Below are positions 7,544 to 15,994 of a DNA stretch of 23,225 nt, in pieces. The DNA comes from JBMYYE01 sp049609065 (GTDB lineage Bacteria > Pseudomonadota > Alphaproteobacteria > Rhodobacterales > Rhodobacteraceae). The DNA lies in the NCBI GenBank assembly GCA_049609065.1, contig JBMYYE010000026.1:1-23225 (forward strand). Direction: 5' to 3'. The translations under genes were made by a program, and so were the position numbers. How positions within the stretch are numbered: position 1 is the stretch's first letter; the number at the start of each line of letters is the position of its first letter. The notes under the pieces are model-generated. The model did not search any database and had not been told where the DNA came from. It was given only the letters and a program-made list of their open reading frames with translations.

Positions 7544-8011
7544 ATGCGACATATGTTTTGGTCAGGGTTTTGGGCCTTTATTATCGATCAAGCGTCTAAA
7601 TACCTTGTGATGTACCCGCTTGATTTGATCCATAAACAGGCTGTCGATGTGTTTCCGCCATTTTTGGTGTTTCGCATGGGTCTAAATGATGGGATCAACT
7701 TTGGCCTCTTCTCTGGAGGGAGCCTCATGCGGTGGGTCTGGATCTTGGTTGGGCTTGGTTTGTCATTTCTGGTGTATCGTTGGGTGAAATCCGACGGCGC
7801 GCCGACCTTTGCACAAATCTTCGGTGGGATGCTCATTGGGGGGGCGCTTGCAAATGTTAGCGACCGCATTGTTCATGGGGCTGTTGTCGATTTTCTCAAC
7901 ATGTCTTGCTGTGGGATTAATAATCCATATATTTTCAATTTAGCGGACGTCTTTATCTTCATTGGCGCATTTGGGCTTATTCTTTGGCCTATGTGGCAGA
8001 AAGAAACGTGA
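7544..8011 (+). CDS. lspA: Lipoprotein signal peptidase (signal peptidase II)
   Basis: This inner-membrane aspartyl protease cuts the signal peptide of prolipoproteins before the diacylated Cys. The protein has 155 residues and four hydrophobic segments (about 5-22, 61-80, 90-106, 128-149). The two catalytic aspartates are in conserved family blocks: NVSDRIVHGAVVDFLN (Asp116) and FNLADVFIF (Asp135). The conserved loop near INFGLFSGG (51-59) is also present. The residue pair before it reads ND where many relatives have N-x-G, a small variation. The next gene is a lipoprotein with a lipobox, so enzyme and a likely substrate are neighbours. Confidence 0.95.
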   Translation: MRHMFWSGFWAFIIDQASKYLVMYPLDLIHKQAVDVFPPFLVFRMGLNDGINFGLFSGGSLMRWVWILVGLGLSFLVYRWVKSDGAPTFAQIFGGMLIGGALANVSDRIVHGAVVDFLNMSCCGINNPYIFNLADVFIFIGAFGLILWPMWQKET

Positions 8012-8027
8012 CGCCGTGAATTTTATC

Positions 8028-8041
8028 GGTTAAAGGTAACC
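8028..8041 (+). repeat. Short inverted repeat between lspA and the DUF3035 gene
   Basis: GGTTA (8028-8032) and TAACC (8037-8041) flank AAGG. It lies just upstream of the GAGGGAG ribosome site of the DUF3035 gene. No T-run follows. It may be a small leader hairpin, or chance. Confidence 0.2.
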
Positions 8042-8062
8042 TGACTTTGAGGGAGCGCTTCG

Positions 8063-8590
8063 ATGCATTCATATGTGAAAATTGGTGTTTTAGGGATTGT
8101 TGCTGCTTTGGCGGCTGGATGTTCCTCTGATAAGGCCCCAAAGCTTATGTATCTTAAATCTGCGTCCTCATCACCTGATGAGTTTGCAATTCTACCTTCC
8201 AAACCTCTTGAAGAACCAGAAGATTACGCCGCATTGCCTACGCCAACTCCAGGCGGCAGCAACGTAACCGACCCCACTCCAAAAGAAGACGCTGTTGCTG
8301 CTTTGGGTGGCAAAACACGCAAAGGTAAAGGCGTGCCGCGTTCTGATGGGGCCTTGGTGAACCATGCGCGCAGCAAAGCGGGCGCATCCGGTGATATTCG
8401 GACTGTTCTTGCGGATGAGGACCTTGAATATCGTAAGAAAAACAACGGCCGCTTCTTTGAACGTTTGTTTAAAGTGAATGCCTATTATAACGCCTATGAT
8501 AAGCAATCTCTTGATAAATATCAGGAATTGGACCGCATGCGTAATGCTGGGGCAAAAACAGTGGCCGCACCAGAACCCGCAGTTGAATAA
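8063..8590 (+). CDS. DUF3035 family lipoprotein
   Basis: This is a 175-residue predicted lipoprotein. A short basic start and hydrophobic stretch (residues 6-18) end in the lipobox LAAGC, with Cys20 as the acylation site, followed by SSDK. Serine after the Cys suggests outer-membrane or periplasm-facing sorting rather than inner-membrane retention, if the E. coli rule applies. The DUF3035 core is PDEFAILPSKPLEEPEDYAA followed by LPTPTPG and VTDPTP. The rest is charged, with RKKNNGRFFERLF and a tyrosine-rich YYNAY stretch. The function of the family is not known. A GAGGGAG site precedes the ATG. The gene sits 51 bases after lspA and 54 before the M16 peptidase pair. A role in the envelope, perhaps connected to those peptidases, is inferred from context only. 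Confidence 0.87.
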   Translation: MHSYVKIGVLGIVAALAAGCSSDKAPKLMYLKSASSSPDEFAILPSKPLEEPEDYAALPTPTPGGSNVTDPTPKEDAVAALGGKTRKGKGVPRSDGALVNHARSKAGASGDIRTVLADEDLEYRKKNNGRFFERLFKVNAYYNAYDKQSLDKYQELDRMRNAGAKTVAAPEPAVE

Positions 8591-8644
8591 CTTGAAAACT
8601 GCGGCGGGGCGTCCCATCTTTGTTGAAATAGGGGCGAGGTTTCC

Positions 8645-9994
8645 ATGCGGGCATTATTATTTTTAGCAGCGTTTAGCTTATTTCCAGTTTTGAGCATGGC
8701 GGCGACCAAAGAGGGTCTGACGCAGTATCAGCTCAAAAACGGCTTGGACATTTTGGTGATCGAAGACCACCGCGCGCCCGTTGTGGTGCATATGCTGTGG
8801 TATAAAGCAGGTGCTGCGGATGAACCCGCCGGCCATTCAGGCATCGCTCATTTTTTAGAACATCTTTTGTTTAAAGCCACCGACAGTTTGGAACGTGGTG
8901 AATTTTCGAAAACCGTTGCGGCGCTTGGCGGGCGCGATAATGCGTTCACGGCTTGGGACTACACAGGCTATTATCAGCGCGTCGCGGCTAAGCATCTCGA
9001 ACGGATGATGCAAATGGAAGCAAGCCGCGTGCGTGGGCTGCGCCTCACCGAAGGGGACATTGCCACGGAACGCGACGTGATTTTGGAAGAGCGCGCACAG
9101 CGTACGGAAACCAATCCAGCGGCTTTGATGCGCGAACAAATGATGGCGGCCCAATATAGCAATCACCGCTACGGCGTGCCGATTTCAGGTTGGCGCCACG
9201 AAGCAGAAACGCTCAGCCTTGAGGATGCGCTCGCCTTTTATAAACGCAACTACGCGCCCAATAACGCCATTTTGGTTGTGGCGGGGGATGTTGAACCTGA
9301 GGCGGTTAAAACCCTAGCTGAAACCTATTACGGCCCGCTGGCCCCGACCGTGGACCTCCCAAAACGGGTCCGGCCCAAAGAACCGCCACAACGCGCCGAG
9401 CGCCGCTTGGTGTACAAAGACGAACGGGTCGCGCAACCCTATGTCATGCGCAGCTACCTTGCCCCTGAACGCAACGCAGGTGATCAAAAAGGGGCGGCCG
9501 CACTCACGCTTTTTGCAGCGCTTTTAGGAGGGGATGGCATCAATTCTTATTTGGGTGAAAAACTCCAACTCAAAGACGACAAAGCCGTCTATGTTGCGTC
9601 CTATTATAGCGGTCTTTCCCTCGATGAAACGACATTTGGCCTCATCATAGCACCGCGTCCCGAAGTGTCTTTGGCCGAAGCCGAAGAGGCGCTCGATGCG
9701 GCGGTTGACGCCTTTTTTGTCGAGGGTGTAGATCTTGAAAAATTGGCACGTTTGAAAAGACAGATCAAAGCCTCCGATATTTACGCGCTTGATAATATCG
9801 AAGCGCGGGCGAACCACTTTGGCCGGGCTTTGGTCCATGGCCTGACGCTTGATGATGCCCTCAATTGGAATGATATTTTGCAAACGGTCACTGCGGATGA
9901 CATTTTGGCGGCGGGCAAACGTGTGCTGAACCGAGACCGCGCAGTGACAGGGTGGCTCATGAAAGATGGCACAGATGCGGAGCGCAGCGAATGA
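8645..9994 (+). CDS. M16 family zinc peptidase, catalytic partner
   Basis: This is a predicted exported zinc metallopeptidase of 449 residues. Residues 1-20 look like a signal peptide (MRALLFLAAFSLFPVLSMAA). The inverted zinc motif HFLEH (His69, Glu72, His73) is intact, and the distal metal ligand lies in VILEER (Glu148/149), about 76 residues downstream as in pitrilysin and mitochondrial processing peptidase beta subunits. The C-terminal M16 domain (about 190-440) follows. GAGG at 8635-8638 is a plausible ribosome site. The stop overlaps the start of the next gene by four bases (ATGA at 9991), and that gene encodes an M16 protein without the zinc motif. The two probably form a heterodimer in the periplasm. 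Substrates are unknown. Confidence 0.93.
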   Translation: MRALLFLAAFSLFPVLSMAATKEGLTQYQLKNGLDILVIEDHRAPVVVHMLWYKAGAADEPAGHSGIAHFLEHLLFKATDSLERGEFSKTVAALGGRDNAFTAWDYTGYYQRVAAKHLERMMQMEASRVRGLRLTEGDIATERDVILEERAQRTETNPAALMREQMMAAQYSNHRYGVPISGWRHEAETLSLEDALAFYKRNYAPNNAILVVAGDVEPEAVKTLAETYYGPLAPTVDLPKRVRPKEPPQRAERRLVYKDERVAQPYVMRSYLAPERNAGDQKGAAALTLFAALLGGDGINSYLGEKLQLKDDKAVYVASYYSGLSLDETTFGLIIAPRPEVSLAEAEEALDAAVDAFFVEGVDLEKLARLKRQIKASDIYALDNIEARANHFGRALVHGLTLDDALNWNDILQTVTADDILAAGKRVLNRDRAVTGWLMKDGTDAERSE

Positions 9995-11307
9995 AACAGG
10001 TTTTTCTATGCATTTTGATGCTGTGTGGTTTGGCGCAGTCTGCGTTTGCAGCCGTCGAGATTCAAGAAGTTGAAAGCAAATCAGGCATCAAAGCGTGGCT
10101 GGTCGAAGAACATCAAATTCCTTTCGTGGCGCTTGAAATTGCCTTCAAAGGGGGCACATCGCTTGATCTTGCGGGTAAACGCGGGGCAACAGGCTTCATG
10201 ATGGCGCTCCTAGAAGAAGGGGCGGGTGATCTCGACGCGCAAGGCTTTGCCAATGCGCGTGATGATGTGTCGGCGCAGTTTGTTTTTGATGCGGGTGCTG
10301 ATTTTGCGACGATCTCGGTGCAAATGCTAACGGATGAGCGCGCGAAATCCGTGGCGCTTTTGAAAACGGCGCTTATGTCGCCGCGCTTTGATGAGGCCGC
10401 GATTGATCGTGTGCGTGGGCAAATTCAGTCCATTATCGTGTCAAATGCCAAAGATCCAAGCACCATCGCACGCCATAAATTTGCCAAAGCGGCCTTTGGG
10501 GATCACCCTTATGGCAGCTCTGATATGGGCACAGCCGCCAGTATCGACGCCATCACGCATGCGGATCTACACGCCGCACATCTGGCAACCCTCACGCGGG
10601 ATCGGATGTTTGTATCAGCCGTCGGCGACATTACAAAAGAAGAACTATCTATCCTCCTAGATAATCTCTTGGGGGATCTCCCCGCCAAAGGTGCGCCATT
10701 GCCGCATCGTGCGGATTATGGGCTGATGGCGGGCACGGATGTGACAGCGTTTCCGACCCCGCAATCGGTGGTGCAATTCGGGCATCTTGGGTTGAAACGC
10801 GACGATCCCGATTTCTTTGCGGCCTATTTGGTTAATGAGGTGTTCGGCGGCGGTGGTTTCGACAGCCGCTTGATGAATGAAGTGCGCGAAAAACGCGGGC
10901 TCACCTATGGGATTAGCAGCTACCTGATCCCAAGAACGCATTCAGAAATGATCGTCGGATCGTTTTCGTCTTCAAATGATCGTGTCAAAGAGGCCATTGA
11001 AGTTGTGAAAGGCGAATGGGCGAAGATCGCCGAAAATGGCATCACAGCAGAAGAGCTTAGCACAACCAAAACCTACCTTACGGGGGCCTATCCGCTCCGA
11101 TTTGATGGGAACGCGCGGATCGCCGATATCCTCGTTGGCATGCAGGCCCAAGGCCTAAGTCCCAATTATGTGCGCACACGAAACGCAAAAATTGAGGCGA
11201 TCACCCTTGAGGATGCAAACCGTGTAGCCCGCCGAATTTACGATTCAAAGGCGCTTCATTTCACCGTGGTTGGTATGCCAGATGGCTTAACCAAACCAGA
11301 GAGTTGA
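9991..11307 (+). CDS. M16 family protein lacking the zinc motif, non-catalytic partner
   Basis: The protein has 438 residues with a signal peptide (residues 1-20, ending AQSAFA). Where the zinc motif should be, the sequence reads GATGFMMALLEEGAG, so His, Glu, His are absent and no catalysis is expected. The C-terminal half keeps the substrate-handling block VFGGGGFDSRLMNEVREKRG followed by LTYGISSYL, including the Arg and Tyr (Arg302, Tyr306) used by M16 proteins to position the substrate backbone. The ATG at 9991 overlaps the TGA of the catalytic partner and the signal peptide begins there; the frame is open 13 codons further upstream but that part encodes the partner's end. Paired active and inactive M16 proteins are known from bacterial M16B heterodimers. 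The complex is inferred. Confidence 0.92.
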   Translation: MKQVFLCILMLCGLAQSAFAAVEIQEVESKSGIKAWLVEEHQIPFVALEIAFKGGTSLDLAGKRGATGFMMALLEEGAGDLDAQGFANARDDVSAQFVFDAGADFATISVQMLTDERAKSVALLKTALMSPRFDEAAIDRVRGQIQSIIVSNAKDPSTIARHKFAKAAFGDHPYGSSDMGTAASIDAITHADLHAAHLATLTRDRMFVSAVGDITKEELSILLDNLLGDLPAKGAPLPHRADYGLMAGTDVTAFPTPQSVVQFGHLGLKRDDPDFFAAYLVNEVFGGGGFDSRLMNEVREKRGLTYGISSYLIPRTHSEMIVGSFSSSNDRVKEAIEVVKGEWAKIAENGITAEELSTTKTYLTGAYPLRFDGNARIADILVGMQAQGLSPNYVRTRNAKIEAITLEDANRVARRIYDSKALHFTVVGMPDGLTKPES

Positions 11308-11347
11308 CCATTTCCGAATCGCGCAGCGACATGCTACTTATTGTGGT

Positions 11348-13219
11348 ATGACTTCTGATACCCACAATATTCAGCATGATGATCCCATGCCACGCCCAGC
11401 CATTCGTCAGCTTGACGATGCTGCAATTAACCGTATTGCGGCGGGCGAAGTCGTGGAACGTCCTGCGTCGGCAGTCAAAGAACTCATCGAAAATGCACTT
11501 GATGCGGGGGCCTTGCGTATTGATATCGCCTACGCAGATGGGGGCAAGACGCGGATCACTGTGACGGATGATGGCTGCGGGATTTCGCCTGAGGAATTGC
11601 CATTGGCATTGTCGCGCCACGCCACGAGCAAAATCGATGGCTCTGATCTTTTGAATATTTCGACATTTGGATTTCGCGGCGAAGCGCTCCCGTCTTTGGG
11701 GGCGGTTGGACGGCTGACCATTACATCGCGCGCCAAAGGCCATGACGCAGCCGAACTCACCGTTGCAGGCGGGGACATGTCCCCCGTCAAACCCGCAGCC
11801 CTCGGGCAAGGCACGATCGTTGATTTACGTGATCTCTTTTACGCCACGCCCGCACGATTGAAATTCATGCGCACAGACCGTGTCGAAGCCCAAGCCATTG
11901 GTGATGTGGTCAAACGGCTCGCCATGGCGGAACCTTATGTGGGCTTCACGCTTCGCGATGTGTCGAGCAACCAAAAAGGCCGCGTGATTTTTCGTGCGGA
12001 CCCCGAAACGGGGGATCTCTTTGATGCGCTGCACCATCGTTTGCGCCATGTCATTGGCAAAGACTTTGCAGAAAACGCCATTAAGATTGAGGCCGAACGG
12101 GAAGGTATTTTCCTCACAGGCTACGCTGCACTCCCGACCTATTCACGGGGTTCTGCCGTGCAGCAGTTTTTATTTGTGAACGGCCGTCCGGTGCGTGATA
12201 AATTGCTCATTGGTGCGTTGCGCGCGGCCTATTTTGATTTTCTATCGCGCGATCGCCACCCTGCGGCGGTTTTGTTTTTGGAATGCGATCCGATGCGGGT
12301 TGATGTGAACGTGCATCCCGCAAAATCAGAGGTGCGATTTAGAGAACCAGGTGTGGCGCGCGGGTTGATTGTGTCGGGGCTCAAGCATGCATTGTTGGAG
12401 GCAGGCCACCGCGCATCTTCCACCGTTGCAGATGCCACATTGGGCGCGTTTCGCCCCGAACACATGTCAAATGATGTTGTGGAAAATCCGCGCATTTACC
12501 AAATGGATCGCCCGTCTCTCGGCACGAGTAATTTTAGCTACCAAATGCAATCACCGCCCCCATCAACCTTGGGCTTTGCGGAGGCATCTGTGCCGTCTGC
12601 ACGTGTGGAAACTGTTGAAATTATCCCAGAATTGACGCAGCTCCCGCTTGGGGCGGCGCGCGCGCAGTTGCATGAAAACTATATCGTTGCCCAGACTGAA
12701 ACGGGCATGGTGATCGTGGATCAACACGCGGCCCATGAACGGTTGGTTTATGAAAAACTCAAATACCAAATGGCGGAAAATGGGGTGGCGTCCCAAGTGC
12801 TGTTGATCCCAGAAGTGGTTGAGCTATCCGCAGGCGATGCACAGATTATTTTGGGCATGGCGGAGGAGTTTGCGCGCTTTGGCCTTGCTGTGGAACCGTT
12901 CGGTGGGGCTGCGGTGGCAGTACGCGAAACCCCTGCGATTTTAGGGCAGGTGGACGCGCAAAAGCTCATCGAAGATATTTTAGATGAGATTGCTGATCTT
13001 GGTGAAAGCCAAACGCTTCAAGCGCAGATCGAAGCGATTTTAAGCCGCGTGGCGTGCCATGGCTCGATACGCTCTGGCCGCCGCATGCAAGCCGATGAAA
13101 TGAATGCGCTTTTGCGCGAAATGGAAGCCACCCCCCATTCGGGGCAATGCAACCATGGTCGCCCGACTTATGTCGAATTGAAACTCACGGATATTGAACG
13201 ATTGTTTGGACGCTCATGA
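11348..13219 (+). CDS. mutL: DNA mismatch repair protein MutL with endonuclease site
   Basis: MutL couples MutS mismatch recognition to strand removal. The N-terminal GHKL ATPase has INRIAAGEVVERPASAVKEL, then IENALDAGA, TDDGCGI, RHATSKI and GFRGEALPSLG. The C-terminal domain carries the nicking motif DQHA-x2-E-x4-E (Asp458 to Glu469), ACHGSIRSG and QCNHGRPTYVEL, so this is an endonuclease-type MutL, as expected where MutH is absent. Residues about 365-420 form the variable linker. Two starts are possible: ATG 11348 (623 residues) and ATG 11387 (610 residues, MPRPAIRQ, closer to E. coli MutL). Neither has a Shine-Dalgarno sequence. TACTTAT (11335-11341) sits about seven bases before the first ATG, so a leaderless message is possible. 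The stop overlaps the rmuC start (ATGA). Confidence 0.95.
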   Translation: MTSDTHNIQHDDPMPRPAIRQLDDAAINRIAAGEVVERPASAVKELIENALDAGALRIDIAYADGGKTRITVTDDGCGISPEELPLALSRHATSKIDGSDLLNISTFGFRGEALPSLGAVGRLTITSRAKGHDAAELTVAGGDMSPVKPAALGQGTIVDLRDLFYATPARLKFMRTDRVEAQAIGDVVKRLAMAEPYVGFTLRDVSSNQKGRVIFRADPETGDLFDALHHRLRHVIGKDFAENAIKIEAEREGIFLTGYAALPTYSRGSAVQQFLFVNGRPVRDKLLIGALRAAYFDFLSRDRHPAAVLFLECDPMRVDVNVHPAKSEVRFREPGVARGLIVSGLKHALLEAGHRASSTVADATLGAFRPEHMSNDVVENPRIYQMDRPSLGTSNFSYQMQSPPPSTLGFAEASVPSARVETVEIIPELTQLPLGAARAQLHENYIVAQTETGMVIVDQHAAHERLVYEKLKYQMAENGVASQVLLIPEVVELSAGDAQIILGMAEEFARFGLAVEPFGGAAVAVRETPAILGQVDAQKLIEDILDEIADLGESQTLQAQIEAILSRVACHGSIRSGRRMQADEMNALLREMEATPHSGQCNHGRPTYVELKLTDIERLFGRS

Positions 13220-14382
13220 TTGATTTGGCAAAACAGCTTGGTATTGATGTGATGGTTTTGTGGGGCGCGCTGGCGATTGTTGGCTTGCTTGCTTTGGTGT
13301 TTTTTATGTTGCTTTTGTCGGTGATGAAATCGGCGAAAAAATCGGCGGACCTGAGTGAGCCGATGATTTACCAATTGGATCAGATGACCAAACAGGTCGT
13401 GACATTGTCTGAGGGGCAGCATCAGCTCACAGGTGGGTTGCAGGCCGTGACCCAGACGCAAAACGCGGCGCAAACGCAGATTTTGAACCTGATGGAACGG
13501 CGGCTAAGTGACGTGCAAAAAGGCATGGTTGAGAGCCTGCATGGCTCATCGGTTAAGACGACGCGCTCCCTGACAGAATTGCAAGAACGGCTTGCGACCA
13601 TCGATAAAGCACAGGCCAATATTGAAAAGCTATCCGGCGATGTGTTGAGCTTGCAAGACATCCTATCCAACAAACAAACCCGCGGGGCATTTGGGGAAAT
13701 TCAGCTCAACGATATCGTGTCAAAGGCGCTCCCGGCGGACAGTTATAAGTTCCAAGTCACGCTTTCAAATGGCAAGCGCGCGGATTGCTTGATTGACCTT
13801 CCGAACCCGCCAGGTCCGATCGTGATCGATAGCAAATTTCCGTTGGAAGCCTATGAGGCTATTCGCAATGCCACCACGCAAGGCGAACTCAATGAGGCCG
13901 CGCGTTTTATGCGTCAAAGCTTGAAGGCTCACATCAAAGCGATCTCTGAGAAATACATTATCGAAGGTGAAACAGCGGATGGGGCGCTTTTGTTTTTACC
14001 ATCTGAGGCGGTCTATGCGGAGCTTCATGCGAATTTCCCCGAACTTGTCCGCGAAGGCTTTGCCGCACGCGTTTGGATCGTGTCACCGACCACATGCATG
14101 GCGACGTTAAATACCATGCGCGCCGTTTTGAAAGACGCGCGAATGAAAGAACAAGCGGGCGCCATTCGCCGTGAACTTGGGCTTTTGTTTCAAGATGTTG
14201 ATCGGTTGGGCGCGCGGGTTGAGAACCTCGATCGGCACTTTAGCCAAGCGCAAAAAGATATTTCTGAGATCAAAATTTCATCCGAAAAAGCAGGCCGCCG
14301 TGCCAAGCGGTTGGATAATTTTGATTTTGAGGAACTGGCACCAGATGAGCCAGAAAACGTTGTGCCGATCACCAACAAGTAA
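13216..14382 (+). CDS. rmuC: RmuC-family protein, inner-membrane coiled-coil nuclease-like
   Basis: The protein has 388 residues: an N-terminal membrane anchor (about 16-37), a long helical coiled-coil region (about 40-150, rich in Gln, Thr and Leu), and the RmuC domain from about 155 (GAFGEIQLNDIVSKALP, RADCLIDLPNP, IVIDSKFPLEAYEA, WIVSPTTCMATLNTMRAV). The VIDSKFPLEAY block contains the Asp and Lys of a restriction-endonuclease-like core. E. coli rmuC limits inversions at short inverted repeats, and recent work links the family to anti-phage or DNA-processing roles; the activity here is inferred. It overlaps mutL by four bases, a sensible pairing of two genome-stability genes. Confidence 0.92.
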   Translation: MIDLAKQLGIDVMVLWGALAIVGLLALVFFMLLLSVMKSAKKSADLSEPMIYQLDQMTKQVVTLSEGQHQLTGGLQAVTQTQNAAQTQILNLMERRLSDVQKGMVESLHGSSVKTTRSLTELQERLATIDKAQANIEKLSGDVLSLQDILSNKQTRGAFGEIQLNDIVSKALPADSYKFQVTLSNGKRADCLIDLPNPPGPIVIDSKFPLEAYEAIRNATTQGELNEAARFMRQSLKAHIKAISEKYIIEGETADGALLFLPSEAVYAELHANFPELVREGFAARVWIVSPTTCMATLNTMRAVLKDARMKEQAGAIRRELGLLFQDVDRLGARVENLDRHFSQAQKDISEIKISSEKAGRRAKRLDNFDFEELAPDEPENVVPITNK

Positions 14383-14418
14383 CGCTTCAACCATCTAAAT
14401 GATGGGTTTGGCGCGATT

Positions 14419-14442
14419 TGTCTTTGCGAGAGATCAAAGACA
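14419..14442. repeat. 8-base inverted repeat between rmuC and the DUF3775 gene
   Basis: TGTCTTTG (14419-14426) and CAAAGACA (14435-14442) are perfect inverted copies around the 8-base loop CGAGAGAT. No T-run follows on the plus strand. It lies 43 bases before the DUF3775 start. It could be an operator, a leader hairpin or a Rho-independent pause. A weaker hairpin (CCATC 14391-14395 with GATGG 14401-14405) lies between it and the rmuC stop. Confidence 0.4.
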
Positions 14443-14485
14443 TGAATGCGGTTTCCTTGCACCTTAGACGTGAAAGGAAGCGATT

Positions 14486-14812
14486 ATGATTGATGTTTCA
14501 AATTATATTGTTGCCCAAGTTGTGCTGATGTCGCGTGAACTGGACCGCGCTGAAGGTGAATTGCGTGGATTGCTAGAACGCCTGAGCGAAGATGAGCTTG
14601 TGTCGCTGACGGCGGTGATGTGGGTCGGACGTGAGAGTTTCGCGCCAGAAGAATTGGCCGAAGCCTTGGCCACGGCCCGTCGTGAGGCGACGACCCCTAC
14701 AGCGGATTACCTGATTGGGACACCGCATTTGTCGGATCACCTCGAAAACGGGATGGAGGCCTTGGGCCTCTCTATTTCCGAAATCGAAGATGATCTTTTG
14801 CGCGGCGGTTAA
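14486..14812 (+). CDS. DUF3775 domain protein
   Basis: This is a 108-residue acidic protein. The family is recognised from LRGLLERLSEDELVSLTAVM followed by WVGRESF, ALATARREATTPTADYLIGT and PHLSDHLENGMEALG. It is predicted mostly helical, with no signal or membrane segment. The function is not known. AAGGAAG (14474-14480) before the ATG supports the start. It stands alone: 103 bases after rmuC, with an inverted repeat between them, and it ends one base before a bidirectional terminator hairpin shared with the convergent saccharopine dehydrogenase genes. Confidence 0.85.
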   Translation: MIDVSNYIVAQVVLMSRELDRAEGELRGLLERLSEDELVSLTAVMWVGRESFAPEELAEALATARREATTPTADYLIGTPHLSDHLENGMEALGLSISEIEDDLLRGG

Positions 14813-14833
14813 GTGGCCCAACATGTGGGCCAC
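14813..14833. terminator. Bidirectional hairpin between convergent genes
   Basis: GTGGCCCA (14813-14820) and TGGGCCAC (14826-14833) form an 8-base perfect GC-rich stem with loop ACATG, placed exactly between the stops of the DUF3775 gene (plus) and the saccharopine reductase gene (minus). The T-runs are short on both sides, so termination may be partial. Confidence 0.55.
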
Positions 14834-14840
14834 CTAAGAT

Positions 14841-15983
14841 TTAAGCGCTGTGATCAACCACGGCCACGTGTTGGGCCAATGTGCCCACCGTATCCATCCA
14901 GCGTTTGACCAAATTTGGCTTTGAGGGTGCTGCGCAAACACCCGCCTCAATTTCACCGGCGAGCACCGCTTCGATGGCCAGCGACACAGGCACAGAAACG
15001 AGGCGTGCCATGGCGGTGCCACGTTCATCGCCCCACGCGTCCATGACATATGTTTTGTGGTAAACGGATTTCCCGCCATGATCTGCCTTCAGTGCAACAC
15101 ACATGATGACGCGGTCTGGTTCGCCTTCGTCATAGGCATTTTCGGCCCAAAACTGATCGGACATTTCTTTGAGCCGCGCATCGCCTGCGTCCCCTTCAAG
15201 GGTTTCGATTTCCTTAAACACATCCGCCCATGCATCGGTCCAACCGTTGAGGCGGAGCGTTCCACGCACGAAGGTTTTGACCTTCCAATCGGTATCAAAT
15301 TGGTAATCTTCCATAAACGGAATGGAATCGCGGTTTGGATACACTTCGAAGCTTTCGGTCGCCTGAAGTGGCGCATCATAGCTGGTGATGGCGTCCCATG
15401 GGCGATCCACGTTGAATTCTGCAAAATCTTTGATGGATTTTGAAGGGGAACGTAGGGCCGTTAAAACGCCCAAAGGCGACCAGCTAAATTTATAACGAAA
15501 CGGGTTTGGTGTTTTGGGCACGCCACCGCAATAGGAAATGAATGTGAGCTCATTTTCAGGGGAATAGGCATCAGATGCACGGTAATCCGCCACAAGCCAA
15601 TGGGCCATGGAATGGTCGATCCCTGGATCAAGCCCGACCTCATTGATGAGCGTCACGCCACCAGCTTTGGCCTTGGCGTCTAACGCTTTCATTTCAGGCG
15701 CAATATAGGAGGATGAGGCGAAATGTGCGCCAGCCTCAATACACGCCTCAGCAATGGCAACATGCCAGCTCGCCGGGAGCATAGAGACCGCGATATCGTT
15801 TGGTTTGAGCGCGGCTTTGAGCGCGTCAAAATCGAAGGCTTGAATGCGATCTGTGAGATCACCAACTGCGTCCTTTGCTTTTTCAATAGAACGGTTCCAC
15901 ACTACGACGTCGTGACCGTTTTCGATCAAACGTCGCAGGCCAGGAACGGCGGAAAGGCCTGTGCCACACCAGTGAATAGTCAT
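14841..15983 (-). CDS. Saccharopine dehydrogenase family protein (glutamate-forming type)
   Basis: The predicted reaction is saccharopine + NAD(P)+ to glutamate + 2-aminoadipate 6-semialdehyde (EC 1.5.1.9/1.5.1.10 type). The protein has 380 residues. The N-terminal Rossmann fold starts at once with IHWCGTGLSAVPGLRRLI and VVVWNRSIEKA. The family block SMLPASWHVAIAEACIEAG, the ASSSY segment, and the saccharopine-reductase motif NEVGLDPGIDHSMAHWL follow; SYCGGVPKTPNPFRYKFSW is part of the substrate domain. The ATG at 15981-15983 starts the Rossmann strand. It lies 11 bases downstream of the lysine-forming-type gene, so the two form an operon and probably work in sequence on the same intermediate. 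The direction (lysine breakdown rather than synthesis) is inferred from bacteria that make lysine through diaminopimelate. Confidence 0.9.
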   Translation of the reverse strand: MTIHWCGTGLSAVPGLRRLIENGHDVVVWNRSIEKAKDAVGDLTDRIQAFDFDALKAALKPNDIAVSMLPASWHVAIAEACIEAGAHFASSSYIAPEMKALDAKAKAGGVTLINEVGLDPGIDHSMAHWLVADYRASDAYSPENELTFISYCGGVPKTPNPFRYKFSWSPLGVLTALRSPSKSIKDFAEFNVDRPWDAITSYDAPLQATESFEVYPNRDSIPFMEDYQFDTDWKVKTFVRGTLRLNGWTDAWADVFKEIETLEGDAGDARLKEMSDQFWAENAYDEGEPDRVIMCVALKADHGGKSVYHKTYVMDAWGDERGTAMARLVSVPVSLAIEAVLAGEIEAGVCAAPSKPNLVKRWMDTVGTLAQHVAVVDHSA

Positions 15984-15994
15984 GGGAATTATCC

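Noticed and set aside
11261..11809. 182-codon minus-strand frame spanning the M16-mutL junction
   Set aside because: It covers the conserved MutL ATPase region in antisense; the translation has no domain and no ribosome site.
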